From Streptomyces sp. NBC_01241 (lineage in GTDB: Bacteria > Actinomycetota > Actinomycetes > Streptomycetales > Streptomycetaceae): a DNA stretch of 64,000 nt. The translations under genes were made by a program, and so were the position numbers. Location of the stretch: positions 1,894,501 to 1,958,500 of the forward strand of contig NZ_CP108494.1 of assembly GCF_041435435.1 (NCBI RefSeq). The letters run 5' to 3'. Below, piece after piece: positions 27,739 through 35,856 of this stretch. The notes beneath the pieces were generated by a model, which was given only the letters and a program-made list of their open reading frames with translations, was not told the DNA's origin and did no database searches. How positions within the stretch are numbered: position 1 is the first letter of the stretch; every line of letters starts with the position of its first letter.

Positions 27739-28644
27739 ATGACCACCGATGTACGCACCGGTGTACGCGCCGATCTGTACCCCACCCGCGGCGCCGCCGA
27801 GATGATCACTCCCCGCCAGGACCCGGTCATCTGGTCGGCGCCCGGTGCCCCGGGGCCGGTCCCCGTGAAGGACCTGCAGGACTTCGAGCGGGACGGCTTC
27901 CTCACCGTCGACCAGCTGATCACCCCGGACGAGGTCGCCGTCCACCACGCCGAACTGGACCGGCTGATCGCCGATCCGGCGGTACGGGCCGGCGAGCGCT
28001 CGATCATCGAGCCGACGTCGCAGAAGGTGCGGTCGGTCTTCGAGGTCCACCGGATCAGCGAGGTCTTCGCCCGGCTGGTCAGTGACGAGCGCGTGGTGGG
28101 CCGGGCCCGGCAGATCCTCGGTTCGGACGTGTACGTCCACCAGTCCAGGATCAACGTCAAGCCGGGCTTCGGCGCTTCGGGGTTCTACTGGCACTCGGAC
28201 TTCGAGACCTGGCACGCCGAGGACGGCCTGCCGAACATGCGGGCCGTGTCCGTGTCGATCGCGCTGACCGAGAACCACGACACCAACGGCGGGCTGATGA
28301 TCATGCCCGGTTCGCACAAGTCGTTCCTCGGCTGTGCGGGCGAGACGCCGAAGGACAACTACAAGAAGTCCCTGAAGATGCAGGATGCCGGCACCCCGTC
28401 GGACGAGGCGCTGACGAAACTGGCCGACCGGCACGGCATCAAGCTCTTCACGGGCAGGGCGGGTTCGGCGACCTGGTTCGACTGCAACTGCATGCACGGC
28501 TCGGGGGACAACATCACCCCGTACCCGCGCAGCAATGTCTTCATCGTCTTCAACAGCGTGCAGAACGCCGCCGAGGAGCCGTTCGCGGCACCGGCCCGGC
28601 GTCCGGAGTTCATCGGCGCGCGGGACTTCACTCCGGTGAGGTGA
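27739..28644 (+). CDS. ectD: Ectoine hydroxylase EctD
   Basis: Fe(II)/2-oxoglutarate dioxygenase that converts ectoine to 5-hydroxyectoine. ATG at 27739 gives 301 residues. The iron facial triad is visible as the HSDFETWH segment (His-x-Asp) and the distal His in NCMHGSGDN. The EctD signature FYWHSDFETWHAEDGLP and M-rich NMRAVSVSIALTENHDTNGG are intact. It ends the ectABCD operon, so the host should make both ectoine and hydroxyectoine. Confidence 0.96.
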   Translation: MTTDVRTGVRADLYPTRGAAEMITPRQDPVIWSAPGAPGPVPVKDLQDFERDGFLTVDQLITPDEVAVHHAELDRLIADPAVRAGERSIIEPTSQKVRSVFEVHRISEVFARLVSDERVVGRARQILGSDVYVHQSRINVKPGFGASGFYWHSDFETWHAEDGLPNMRAVSVSIALTENHDTNGGLMIMPGSHKSFLGCAGETPKDNYKKSLKMQDAGTPSDEALTKLADRHGIKLFTGRAGSATWFDCNCMHGSGDNITPYPRSNVFIVFNSVQNAAEEPFAAPARRPEFIGARDFTPVR

Positions 28645-28674
28645 TCCGGTGAGGGGGACTTCACTCCGGTGAGG
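28622..28674 (+). repeat. 33-bp-offset duplication of the ectD 3' end
   Basis: GGGACTTCACTCCGGTGAGG occurs at 28622-28641, where it codes for the last residues of EctD and its TGA, and again at 28655-28674. The second copy runs straight into the terminator stem. Confidence 0.8.
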
Positions 28675-28704
28675 GGGTGGGCGGCATCCGTCGCCCACCC
28701 CCTC
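28671..28704 (+). terminator. Terminator of ectABCD
   Basis: GAGGGGGTGGGCG (28671-28683) pairs perfectly with CGCCCACCCCCTC (28692-28704) around an eight-base loop. It follows the ectD stop by 26 bases. Confidence 0.85.
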
Positions 28705-28757
28705 CTCCACCCTAAAGTTGGTGGACCGCGAGGCCGCTACCGGCGACAGTGTGGCCC

Positions 28758-29783
28758 ATGACCTCACTCGTACGTCACATCACGATCGACTGCGCCGACG
28801 CCTACGAGCTCGCCGGCTTCTGGTCCGGGGTGCTCGGCGCGCCGCTCTCCGACGATGACGCGCCCGGCGATCCCGAGGCACTCGTCGAAACCCCTGGTGC
28901 CGCACTGCTGTTCATCTCGGTACCGGAGCCGAAGAGCACCAAGAACCGTCTCCATCTGGACATCCAGCCACAGGACCGCACCCGGGACGAGGAGGTCGAG
29001 CGGCTGCTCGGCCTGGGCGCCACCCTCGTGGCCGACCACCGCAAGCCGAACGGACGGGGCTGGGCGACGCTCGCCGATCCGGAGGGCAACGAGTTCTGTG
29101 TCGAGTGCAGTGCGGCGGAACGGGCCGCGCTGACCGGGACCCGGCTGCCGGTCACCGCGGACGACGTGACCACCGCGGTCCGTCTCGCGGTTGCCGCGCT
29201 CGGCGAGTCCCCGGTGGACGACTGGCTGGTCCCGGCCGGGACGCTGGAGTGGAACTGCTGGGAGACCACGGAGCACCTGAGCGACGATCTCTTCTCCTAC
29301 GCGGCCCAGTTGGGCCCGCAGCGCCCGCCGCTGGACGCGTACGTCCCGTACCGCTGGAGCGCCAACTACCAGGGCGGCCCGGCGAACGCGGTCTTCGCGG
29401 ACCCGTCGGCCGGACCGGCCGGGCTGCTCCAGACGCTGGAGGCGAGCGGCGCGCTGCTCGCGGCGATGGTACGGACGGCCCCGCCCGAGTTGCGCTCGTA
29501 CCACCCCCACGGGGTGTCCGACCCGGAGGGCTTCGCCGCCATGGGCATCGTGGAGACCCTGGTCCACACGCACGACCTCGCCGCCGGTCTGGGCGTTCCC
29601 TGGACGCCGCCCGCCGGTCTCTGCGACCGGGTGCTGGCCCGGTTGTTCCCGGACGCCCCGAAGGACGCCGACCGGTGGACCGTCCTGCTCTGGGCCACCG
29701 GCCGCGCGGAGCTGCCCGGCCGGCCCCGGGTCACCTCGTGGAAGTGGCACGGTGCGCCGCTGGAGGAGTCGGGCCGGGAGTAG
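28758..29783 (+). CDS. VOC-family domain fused to a mycothiol-dependent-maleylpyruvate-isomerase-like domain
   Basis: A two-domain protein of 341 residues. Residues 1 to about 118 form a glyoxalase/VOC module (RHITIDCADAYELAGFWSGV, LHLDIQPQDRTRDEEVERLL and ATLADPEGNEFCVEC). Residues about 125-340 resemble the DinB-like/TIGR03086 maleylpyruvate isomerase fold, with the TLEWNCWETTEHLSDDLFSY segment and IVETLVHTHDLAAGLG holding possible metal-binding His residues. An ATG at 28758 is preferred over the GTG at 28749. The substrate is unknown. It stands alone after the ectoine operon. Confidence 0.75.
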   Translation: MTSLVRHITIDCADAYELAGFWSGVLGAPLSDDDAPGDPEALVETPGAALLFISVPEPKSTKNRLHLDIQPQDRTRDEEVERLLGLGATLVADHRKPNGRGWATLADPEGNEFCVECSAAERAALTGTRLPVTADDVTTAVRLAVAALGESPVDDWLVPAGTLEWNCWETTEHLSDDLFSYAAQLGPQRPPLDAYVPYRWSANYQGGPANAVFADPSAGPAGLLQTLEASGALLAAMVRTAPPELRSYHPHGVSDPEGFAAMGIVETLVHTHDLAAGLGVPWTPPAGLCDRVLARLFPDAPKDADRWTVLLWATGRAELPGRPRVTSWKWHGAPLEESGRE

Positions 29784-29927
29784 CGGGAGGCCGGAAGGGC
29801 GCGGGAGTGCGGTGACGGCGTGGGCACCCCGAAGACCGTCGGCGTCGATCGCACGACGGTCCTGTGCAGGCCACCATTCCGGGACGGCCGAGGAGGTGTT
29901 CCGCTCGGGGGCCTGCCGATCCAGCGG

Positions 29928-32657
29928 TCAGAGTTCGGCGTCGAGGATGTCCGGCCACGCCGTGCCGGCCGCGCTCCCGTCGGACCGGGGCAGCGCCACC
30001 TCCGCCCAGATGACCTTTCCCTGGGGGGTGTAACGGGTGCCCCAGCGTTCGGTCAGTCGTGCGACGAGGAACAGACCGCGGCCTCCCTCGTCCATCACTG
30101 CGGCATAGCGCAGATGGGGCGAGGTGCTGCTTCCGTCGGCCACCTCACAGGTCAGGGTGCGGTCGTACAGCAGTCGTACGGTGACTGGCGCGGAGCCGTA
30201 GCGGATGGCGTTGGTGATCAACTCGCTGAGCACCAGTTCCGTGGCGAACGCGAGCTCGGACAGACCCCAGTCGTCGAGCTTCTCGGCCACGAGAGCACGT
30301 ATCCCCGCCACGGCGGCGGGATCGAACGGTACGTCCCAGTCGGCGACATGGTCGGGCGGGACAGCCCGTGTCCGGGCGATGAGCAGCGCCACATCGTCCT
30401 TCGGCCGGCTCGGCAGGAGCGCGTCGAGCACCGCCTGACAGCTCTCCTCCGGCGACCGGTCGGGGTGGCACGCCAAGGTCTCACGAAGCAGCTCGATCCC
30501 CACATCGATGTCTCGGGTGCGGTCCTCGATGAGCCCATCGGTGTACAGGACGAACTGCGTGCCCTCCGCCACTTCCAGTTCCGCCGTCTCGAACGGCATC
30601 CCCCCCAGGCCCAGGGGCGGGCCGGCCGGCAGGTCGGGGAAGGTCACACTGCCGTCGGGCCGGACCAGTGCGGGCAGGGGATGCCCGGCCCGGGCCATGG
30701 CGCAGTGGCGGGAGACGGGATCGTAGATCACGTACAGGCAGGTGGCTCCGATGATCCCCGCGTCGGCGGTGGTCTCCGCCTCCTCCTGGTCGATGCGCCC
30801 GACCAGGTCGTCCAGATGGCTGAGGATCTCGTCGGGCGGCAGGTCGAGCGTGGAGAAGTTGTGCACGGCCGTGCGCAGCCGTCCCATCGTGGCGGCCGCG
30901 TGCAGGCCGTGGCCGACGACATCCCCGACGACCAGCGCCACCCGACTGCCCGGGAGCGGGATCACGTCGAACCAGTCGCCGCTCACCCCGGAGAGTGCGG
31001 GCAGGTAGCGATGGGCAACGTCGAGCGCGCTCTGTTCGGGCAGGGCCCGCGGGAGCAGACTGCGTTGCAGAGTCACGGCCATGTCGTGCTCACGGGTGTA
31101 GCGGCGGGCGTTGTCGATGCTGACGGCCGCCCGAGCGGCCAGTTCGTCGGCCAGGGACAGGTCGTCCTCCTCGAACGGCTGGGGCTTCTCGGAGCGCCAG
31201 AAGTCGGCCATGCCCAGGATGACGCCCCGTGCCTTGAGAGGCACCGTGATGAGCGAATGGATGCCGTAATCGACGATCAGCCGCGTCCGCTCCGGGTCCT
31301 GGGCGAGCCAGCCGGGTGCGGCGGACAGGTCGGGCACCAGCTCCGATCGGCCGGCGGCGAAGGCCCGTGCCTGCGGCGTGGAGGGGAGGAAGCTGATCAG
31401 GTGGCCGAGCTCGTAGAGCGGATGGTCGTCCCGGATGCCGCGGACAGCGGTGCGGCGCATGGCCGTGTCGGTACCGGTCGGCTCGTCCCCTTGCAGGACC
31501 GGGTCGGCCAGATCGACGGTGACGAAGTCGGCGAGCCGGGGGACCGCGACCTTGGCCAGTTCCTCGGCCGTACCCGCCACATCGAGGGTGGTACCGATGC
31601 CGAGACCGGCGTCGTACAGCAGCCGCAGCCGCTCGCGGGCGCTCTCCGCCCTGCCGGAAAGCGCCCGCAGCTCCGTGGAGTCACGCAAGGTCGCCACGGT
31701 CCCCTTGGGACCACCGTGACGATCCGTGGACCGTTGGTTCACCGCGAGCAGTCGGTTCCCCGCGAGGTGCACTTCGTCCGTGGCCGTGCGCCCCGAGCTC
31801 AGCAGTTCCACCGTGCCGGGATCAAGGCTGGGCAAGTCCGAGATGTGCCGCCCCTCGGCGTCGAGCGGCAGATCCAGCAGCCGTCTGGCCTCGTCGTTGG
31901 CCAGCAGCAGCCGACCGTCTCTGCTGATGATGAGCACGCCTTCGCGCACGGCGTGGAGCACCGCGTCGTGATGCTCGTACATACGAGTCATCTCGGCAGG
32001 GCCCAGACGGTGGGTCTGCCGCCGCAGCCGCCTGGCCACCAGCGCCGTCCCGGCCGTGGCCATGGCGAGCGCAGCCGCTCCCGCGCCGAGGATGATCGGA
32101 ATCTGCCGTGCCACCACGCCGGTCACGCTCTTGACCTTCATGCCGGCAGCCACCAGGGCCACGACCTTGCGCGCGCGATCATGGACGGGGACGATCGCCT
32201 GCTCCTCACGGCCGAGCGGGCCGTTGACGCTCTCGGTGTACACGCGGCCGGCCAGCGACGGCTCGATGGTGCCGACGAGCCTCTTCCCGATCAGGTCCGG
32301 CCGGGGGTGCGTGTAGCGGATCCCTTTTGTGTCCGTCACCACGATGAAGTCGACGCCGGCCGCCTTCCGCCCCGCCTCGGTGAGCGGCTGGAGCACCTTG
32401 GAGGGATCGGGGGCCTTCAGCGCGGCCAGGAGGCCCGGTGAGTGAGCGAATGTCTGCGCGACGGCGACGGAACGGCTTCTCGCCTCCGCGCTGCTGTCGT
32501 GCCGGGACTGCACTACGAGCGCGAGCACCGCAGCGGCCACGAGGAGCACGACGACAGCCACCTGCAGGGCGAAGACCTGGCCTGCGACGCTCCGAGGGTA
32601 CTTCCCCGTGAGTGACCGACCCTGCGCGCTCCGGAATCGTCCGAAACGATTGACCAC
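29928..32657 (-). CDS. SpoIIE-type serine phosphatase with sensor, PAS, GAF and ATPase domains
   Basis: A 909-residue membrane signalling protein. Domains run: membrane helix (about 26-48), extracytoplasmic CACHE-like sensor (about 50-175), second helix (about 180-205), PAS (about 215-320), GAF (about 340-500), PP2C/SpoIIE phosphatase (about 525-740; SGDWFDVIPLPG and VVGDVVGHGLHAAATMGR hold the metal-binding acidic residues) and a C-terminal HATPase_c anti-sigma-like domain (ELVLSELITNAIRYG N-box and DEGGRGLFLVARL). It likely senses an external signal and resets a partner-switching anti-sigma system. No partner gene is adjacent, and the 5' end abuts the divergent MarR gene. Confidence 0.92.
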   Translation of the reverse strand: MVNRFGRFRSAQGRSLTGKYPRSVAGQVFALQVAVVVLLVAAAVLALVVQSRHDSSAEARSRSVAVAQTFAHSPGLLAALKAPDPSKVLQPLTEAGRKAAGVDFIVVTDTKGIRYTHPRPDLIGKRLVGTIEPSLAGRVYTESVNGPLGREEQAIVPVHDRARKVVALVAAGMKVKSVTGVVARQIPIILGAGAAALAMATAGTALVARRLRRQTHRLGPAEMTRMYEHHDAVLHAVREGVLIISRDGRLLLANDEARRLLDLPLDAEGRHISDLPSLDPGTVELLSSGRTATDEVHLAGNRLLAVNQRSTDRHGGPKGTVATLRDSTELRALSGRAESARERLRLLYDAGLGIGTTLDVAGTAEELAKVAVPRLADFVTVDLADPVLQGDEPTGTDTAMRRTAVRGIRDDHPLYELGHLISFLPSTPQARAFAAGRSELVPDLSAAPGWLAQDPERTRLIVDYGIHSLITVPLKARGVILGMADFWRSEKPQPFEEDDLSLADELAARAAVSIDNARRYTREHDMAVTLQRSLLPRALPEQSALDVAHRYLPALSGVSGDWFDVIPLPGSRVALVVGDVVGHGLHAAATMGRLRTAVHNFSTLDLPPDEILSHLDDLVGRIDQEEAETTADAGIIGATCLYVIYDPVSRHCAMARAGHPLPALVRPDGSVTFPDLPAGPPLGLGGMPFETAELEVAEGTQFVLYTDGLIEDRTRDIDVGIELLRETLACHPDRSPEESCQAVLDALLPSRPKDDVALLIARTRAVPPDHVADWDVPFDPAAVAGIRALVAEKLDDWGLSELAFATELVLSELITNAIRYGSAPVTVRLLYDRTLTCEVADGSSTSPHLRYAAVMDEGGRGLFLVARLTERWGTRYTPQGKVIWAEVALPRSDGSAAGTAWPDILDAEL

Positions 32658-32691
32658 ATTGCCCTTTGTAACACCGCGAGGTCGAAGGTGC

Positions 32692-33117
32692 GTGCGGTCA
32701 GGGCCCGCTCGGGGGCGGGACAGCGCGGCGGTTCCGACGCCGATCCGCCAGTTCGGGCTCTACCCCGGCCGGGAGTTCCTGATGCTGTACCTGTGGGACG
32801 CGGGTGCGGTGCGCCAGTCCGAGCTGATCAAGGCGATGGAGCTCGACCCCTCCACGGTGACCAAGATGCTCCAGCGCCTCGAACAGACCGGGCACGTCCG
32901 CCGCTGCCCCGACCCCGGCGACCGCCGGGCCGTCCTGGTCGAGGCCACCGACGACAGCTGCGCGCTGCACTCCGACGTCCAGCGGGCCCGGACGAACCTG
33001 GAGGAGCACACCCTCGCCGGGCTGGACACGGCCGAGCGCGAGGAGCCGGCCCGGCTGCTCGCCAAGGTCGAGGAGAACCTCTGTCACGAGAGCGAGAACG
33101 GCCCCGGCCTCCGCTGA
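32692..33117 (+). CDS. MarR-family regulator, N-terminally short
   Basis: Winged-helix protein of about 141 residues from GTG 32692. The HTH and wing are intact: RQSELIKAMELDPSTVTKML, QRLEQTGHVRRCPDPGDRR, AVLVEATDD. The usual first dimerisation helix is replaced by an Arg/Gly-rich stretch with no similarity to MarR proteins. The open frame continues upstream to 32608 and overlaps the 5' end of the SpoIIE gene. Either the N terminus has been lost by rearrangement or the start is misread. The normal target would be a neighbouring gene; none is obvious. Confidence 0.65.
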   Translation: MRSGPARGRDSAAVPTPIRQFGLYPGREFLMLYLWDAGAVRQSELIKAMELDPSTVTKMLQRLEQTGHVRRCPDPGDRRAVLVEATDDSCALHSDVQRARTNLEEHTLAGLDTAEREEPARLLAKVEENLCHESENGPGLR

Positions 33118-33141
33118 TCCCCCGGCGTCCGGGCGGCGGCC

Positions 33142-34203
33142 TCAGCCGGAGAGCGCGTCCAGCACCCGGTCCACATCGGCCTCCGTGTTGTACAGGTGGA
33201 AGGCCGCGCGCAGGTTCCCCGCCCGGTTCGAGACCATCACCCCGGCCCGCGCCAGCCCGGGCTCCCGCCCGCCGAGTCCGGGCACGACGACGATCGCCGA
33301 CTCCCCCGGCACCGCCTCGTGCCCCAGCCCGGCCAGCCCCGCCCGCATCCGGGCCGCGAGCCCGGTGGCGTGGGCGTGGAGGGCGTCGATGCCGACCTCG
33401 CCGAGCAGCGCGAGGGAGTGCTCGGCGCCGTGGTACGAGAGGAAGGCGGGCGGTTCGTCGTAGCGGCGGGCGGTCGGGGAGAGCCGCTCGACCGGGCCGT
33501 ACGTGCTGTTCCACGGGTCGTCGGAGGCGACCCACGCGGCGAAGACGGCCGGCAGGGTGCGCTGCGCCTCCTCGGTGACGGTGAGGAACGACGCACCGCG
33601 CGGGCAGAGCAGGAATTTGAAGCCGCCGGTGACGGTGTAGTCGTACGCCCCGGCGTCCAGCGGCAGCCAGCCGGCCGACTGGGTGGCGTCGAGCAGGGTC
33701 CGGGCGCCGTGGGCGGCCGCCGCCGCGCGTACCGCGTCGAGATCGGCGATCCGGCCGTCGGCGGACTGCACGGCCGAGAAGGCGACGAGCGCGGTACCGG
33801 GCCGTACCGCATCGGCCAGTCCGTCCAGCGGGACATAGCGCACCTTGAGATCGCCACGGACCGCGAACGGGCTGACGACGGAGCTGAACTCACCCTCGGG
33901 CGCCAGGACTTCGGCCCCCGGCGGCAGCGAGGCCGCGATCAGTCCGACGTGCACGGAGACCGAGCTGCCGGTGGCGACCCGGTCGGCGTCCACACCGGCG
34001 AGGCGGGCGAAGCCGGCCCGGGCCGCTTCCACCGCCTCGAAGTCGCCGGAGCCGGCGCTGCGCCCCGTGGCGATCGCCTCCGCGAGTGCCTGCACCGCCG
34101 CCACGGTGCGCCGGGGCAGCAGCCCGCAGGTGGAGGTGTTGAGGTACGTGGTCTCCGGTGCGAACTCGTCGTCCGCCGTACGGCTGAGCGAAGTAGTCTC
34201 CAT
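33142..34203 (-). CDS. Class V aminotransferase-like PLP enzyme
   Basis: A 353-residue fold-type I PLP protein of the cysteine desulfurase/isopenicillin N epimerase-like group. TTYLNTSTCGLLPRRTV marks the N terminus, ARTLLDATQSAGWLPLD carries the cofactor Asp, and the PLP lysine lies in VTGGFKFLLCPRGASFLTV. There is no desulfurase active-site Cys loop that I can identify, so it is more likely a lyase or epimerase-type enzyme than an Fe-S donor. The ATG at 34203 is preceded by a 42-bp palindrome that is probably its operator. Confidence 0.82.
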   Translation of the reverse strand: METTSLSRTADDEFAPETTYLNTSTCGLLPRRTVAAVQALAEAIATGRSAGSGDFEAVEAARAGFARLAGVDADRVATGSSVSVHVGLIAASLPPGAEVLAPEGEFSSVVSPFAVRGDLKVRYVPLDGLADAVRPGTALVAFSAVQSADGRIADLDAVRAAAAAHGARTLLDATQSAGWLPLDAGAYDYTVTGGFKFLLCPRGASFLTVTEEAQRTLPAVFAAWVASDDPWNSTYGPVERLSPTARRYDEPPAFLSYHGAEHSLALLGEVGIDALHAHATGLAARMRAGLAGLGHEAVPGESAIVVVPGLGGREPGLARAGVMVSNRAGNLRAAFHLYNTEADVDRVLDALSG

Positions 34204-34217
34204 GGGCCCAGCGTGCG

Positions 34218-34259
34218 GCGCCCTTGACTCCTCGTCAATGACGAGGAGTCAAGGGGCGC
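34218..34259. promoter_or_regulatory. 42-bp near-perfect palindrome upstream of the class V aminotransferase gene
   Basis: GCGCCCTTGACTCCTCGTCA (34218-34237) mirrors TGACGAGGAGTCAAG-GGGCGC (34239-34259), with one unpaired G. The centre lies 35 bases upstream of the minus-strand ATG, and the arms include TTGAC in both directions, so the palindrome may overlap the promoter. No T tract follows, so an operator is more likely than a terminator. Confidence 0.65.
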
Positions 34260-34277
34260 ACCCCAGCGGCGCCGGGG

Positions 34278-34462
34278 GCTCAGGCGGTGCGGCCGCCCCG
34301 CGGACTCAGGCACGAAGCCCGGCAAGCGGGCGGCTCAGGCACAGCTTCCGGCCGGCGGGTTCAGGCATTGCTTCCGGTCTGCGGACTCAGGCATGACGCC
34401 CGGTCCGCGGACTCGGGCATGACCCCCGGCCGACGGACTCAGGCATTGTTTCCGGTCTGCGG
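34278..34462. repeat. 26-bp tandem array derived from the 3' end of the DsbA gene
   Basis: Seven units run head to tail, one stretched to 29 bases: 34278-34303, 34304-34332, 34333-34358, 34359-34384, 34385-34410, 34411-34436 and 34437-34462. The consensus is about ACTCAGGCATKRYKYCCGGY+CYGCGG. The last unit lies in the DsbA gene and contains its stop codon on the minus strand, so the others are downstream copies of the gene's end. Copies have diverged, with most change in the centre. Confidence 0.85.
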
Positions 34463-35158
34463 AACCTCGCAGGCGCCGTCGGCGTCGCACGCCGCGGCGT
34501 CCCCGCCGATCGCCGTGAGCGGCCGGTCCCGCCACGCCTGTTCGAGTGCCTGGGCGAACACCTCGGCGGGCTGGCCGCCGGAGATCCCGTACCGCCGGTC
34601 GAACACGAAGAACGGCACGGCGTTGGCCCCCAGCTCGGACGCCTCCCGCTCGTCGGCCCGCACCTCGGCGGCGTAGGCCTCCGGATCGGCGAGAACGGCC
34701 CGCACCTCGTCGGCGTCGAGACCGGCCTCGACGGCCAGCTCGACCAGCACGTCACCGTCGAAGACGGAACGCTCCTCGGCGAAATTCGCCCGGTAGGCGA
34801 GGCTCAGCAGCTCGTCCTGGCGGCCCCGGGCCTTGGCCAGGTGGAGCAGCCGGTGGATGTCGAAGGTGTTGCCGTGGTCACGGCCCTCGGTGAGGTAGCC
34901 GAGCCCTTCGGACTGCGCGTTGGCCGCGACGTTCGCCTCCATGGCCCGCGCCTCTTCACGGGTGCGCCCGTACTTCTGCACCAGCATGTCGATCACCTGC
35001 GTGGTGTCACCCTTGGGGTACGCGGGGTCGAGCTCGAAGGACCGGTGCACGACCTCGACGTCGTCGCGGTGGGCGAACCCCGCCAGTCCCTTCTCGAAGC
35101 GGGCCTTCCCTATGTAGCACCAGGGGCAGGCGATGTCGCTCCAGATCTCGACGCGCAT
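34439..35158 (-). CDS. DsbA-family oxidoreductase, FrnE-like
   Basis: Cytosolic thioredoxin-fold disulfide oxidoreductase of 239 residues. The redox centre is CPWC in SDIACPWCYIGKARFEKGL at the N terminus, followed by the all-helical insertion typical of FrnE (RTREEARAMEANVAANAQSE, FDIHRLLHLAKARG) and the cis-Pro loop ELGANAVPFFVFDRRYGISG. The C terminus carries two extra Cys in ACDADGACEVP. The ATG at 35158 follows GAGAGAAG. A 36-codon longer reading to 35281 is not supported. Its last codons belong to a tandem repeat. Confidence 0.88.
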   Translation of the reverse strand: MRVEIWSDIACPWCYIGKARFEKGLAGFAHRDDVEVVHRSFELDPAYPKGDTTQVIDMLVQKYGRTREEARAMEANVAANAQSEGLGYLTEGRDHGNTFDIHRLLHLAKARGRQDELLSLAYRANFAEERSVFDGDVLVELAVEAGLDADEVRAVLADPEAYAAEVRADEREASELGANAVPFFVFDRRYGISGGQPAEVFAQALEQAWRDRPLTAIGGDAAACDADGACEVPQTGNNA

Positions 35159-35378
35159 GTTTCTTCTTCTCTCCAGGGTCTCGGGCAGCGTGAGGTGATC
35201 CTCCGCACAAGAGATCGAACAGAGCGGCGAACCCGCCCATTCCCGCGGGTGGGGCACGGCACCATCCATGGGGGCATGCACTGCCGTTTGCAGGGCAACG
35301 GGCAGTTCGGTGCAACGGACGCCGATCCAGCATTACGCTATCGACTGTCACATATGAGTCAGTCAGAGCGGAAGTCAA

Positions 35379-35792
35379 ATGAGTCGAACGATCCGTGTGG
35401 ACGACGACGTGTTTGCCAGGCTGCAGAGTCTGGCGGAGCCGTTCACCGACACACCCAACAGCGTCATCCGCAGGCTGCTCGGCCTGGCCGACCCGTCGGC
35501 GACACAGGCTGGGCGTCCGGCGTCCCCCGTGCATTCACCTGCCGACGACTCCCCCCTGGCAGCCCTGATCACCGAGGGGCGACTGCACGTGGGGCAGCGA
35601 CTGGTGTGGCGCCGCCGCAACCTCAAACAGGTCCACCACGCTGTCGTGGTCGATGGCGGAGGATTGAGGCTCAACGACGGCAGCGTCCACGCGACGCCGT
35701 CCAGTGCCGCCACCGCGCTCGCGGGAAACCAGCAGAACGGCTGGAAGGTCTTCGCGACCGAGGACGGCACGCTGCTGAAGGACCTCCGGTGA
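35379..35792 (+). CDS. Ribbon-helix-helix plus RAMA domain protein
   Basis: A 137-residue protein. Residues 1-36 form a ribbon-helix-helix DNA-binding module (SRTIRVDDDVFARLQSLAEP, then NSVIRRLLGL). Residues about 57-132 fit the RAMA domain (LIAEGRLHVGQ-like LITEGRLHVGQRLVWRRR, HHAVVVDGGGLRLNDGSVHA and the terminal NGWKVFAT). RAMA domains occur with adenine methylases and restriction systems and are thought to recognise modified DNA. It starts a tight three-gene cassette with DUF262 and HipA-type genes, so it may be a sensor, antitoxin or autoregulator. GCGGAAG precedes the ATG. Confidence 0.75.
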   Translation: MSRTIRVDDDVFARLQSLAEPFTDTPNSVIRRLLGLADPSATQAGRPASPVHSPADDSPLAALITEGRLHVGQRLVWRRRNLKQVHHAVVVDGGGLRLNDGSVHATPSSAATALAGNQQNGWKVFATEDGTLLKDLR

Positions 35793-35856
35793 CCGTCGTG
35801 AGCGCCGCCATGCGGCCATGGCCACCTCACACCACAAACGTTCTGGAAGGTGGAGC

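Noticed and set aside
29820..32441. 873-codon plus-strand frame opposite the SpoIIE gene
   Set aside because: The minus-strand protein has five recognisable domains; this frame has none.
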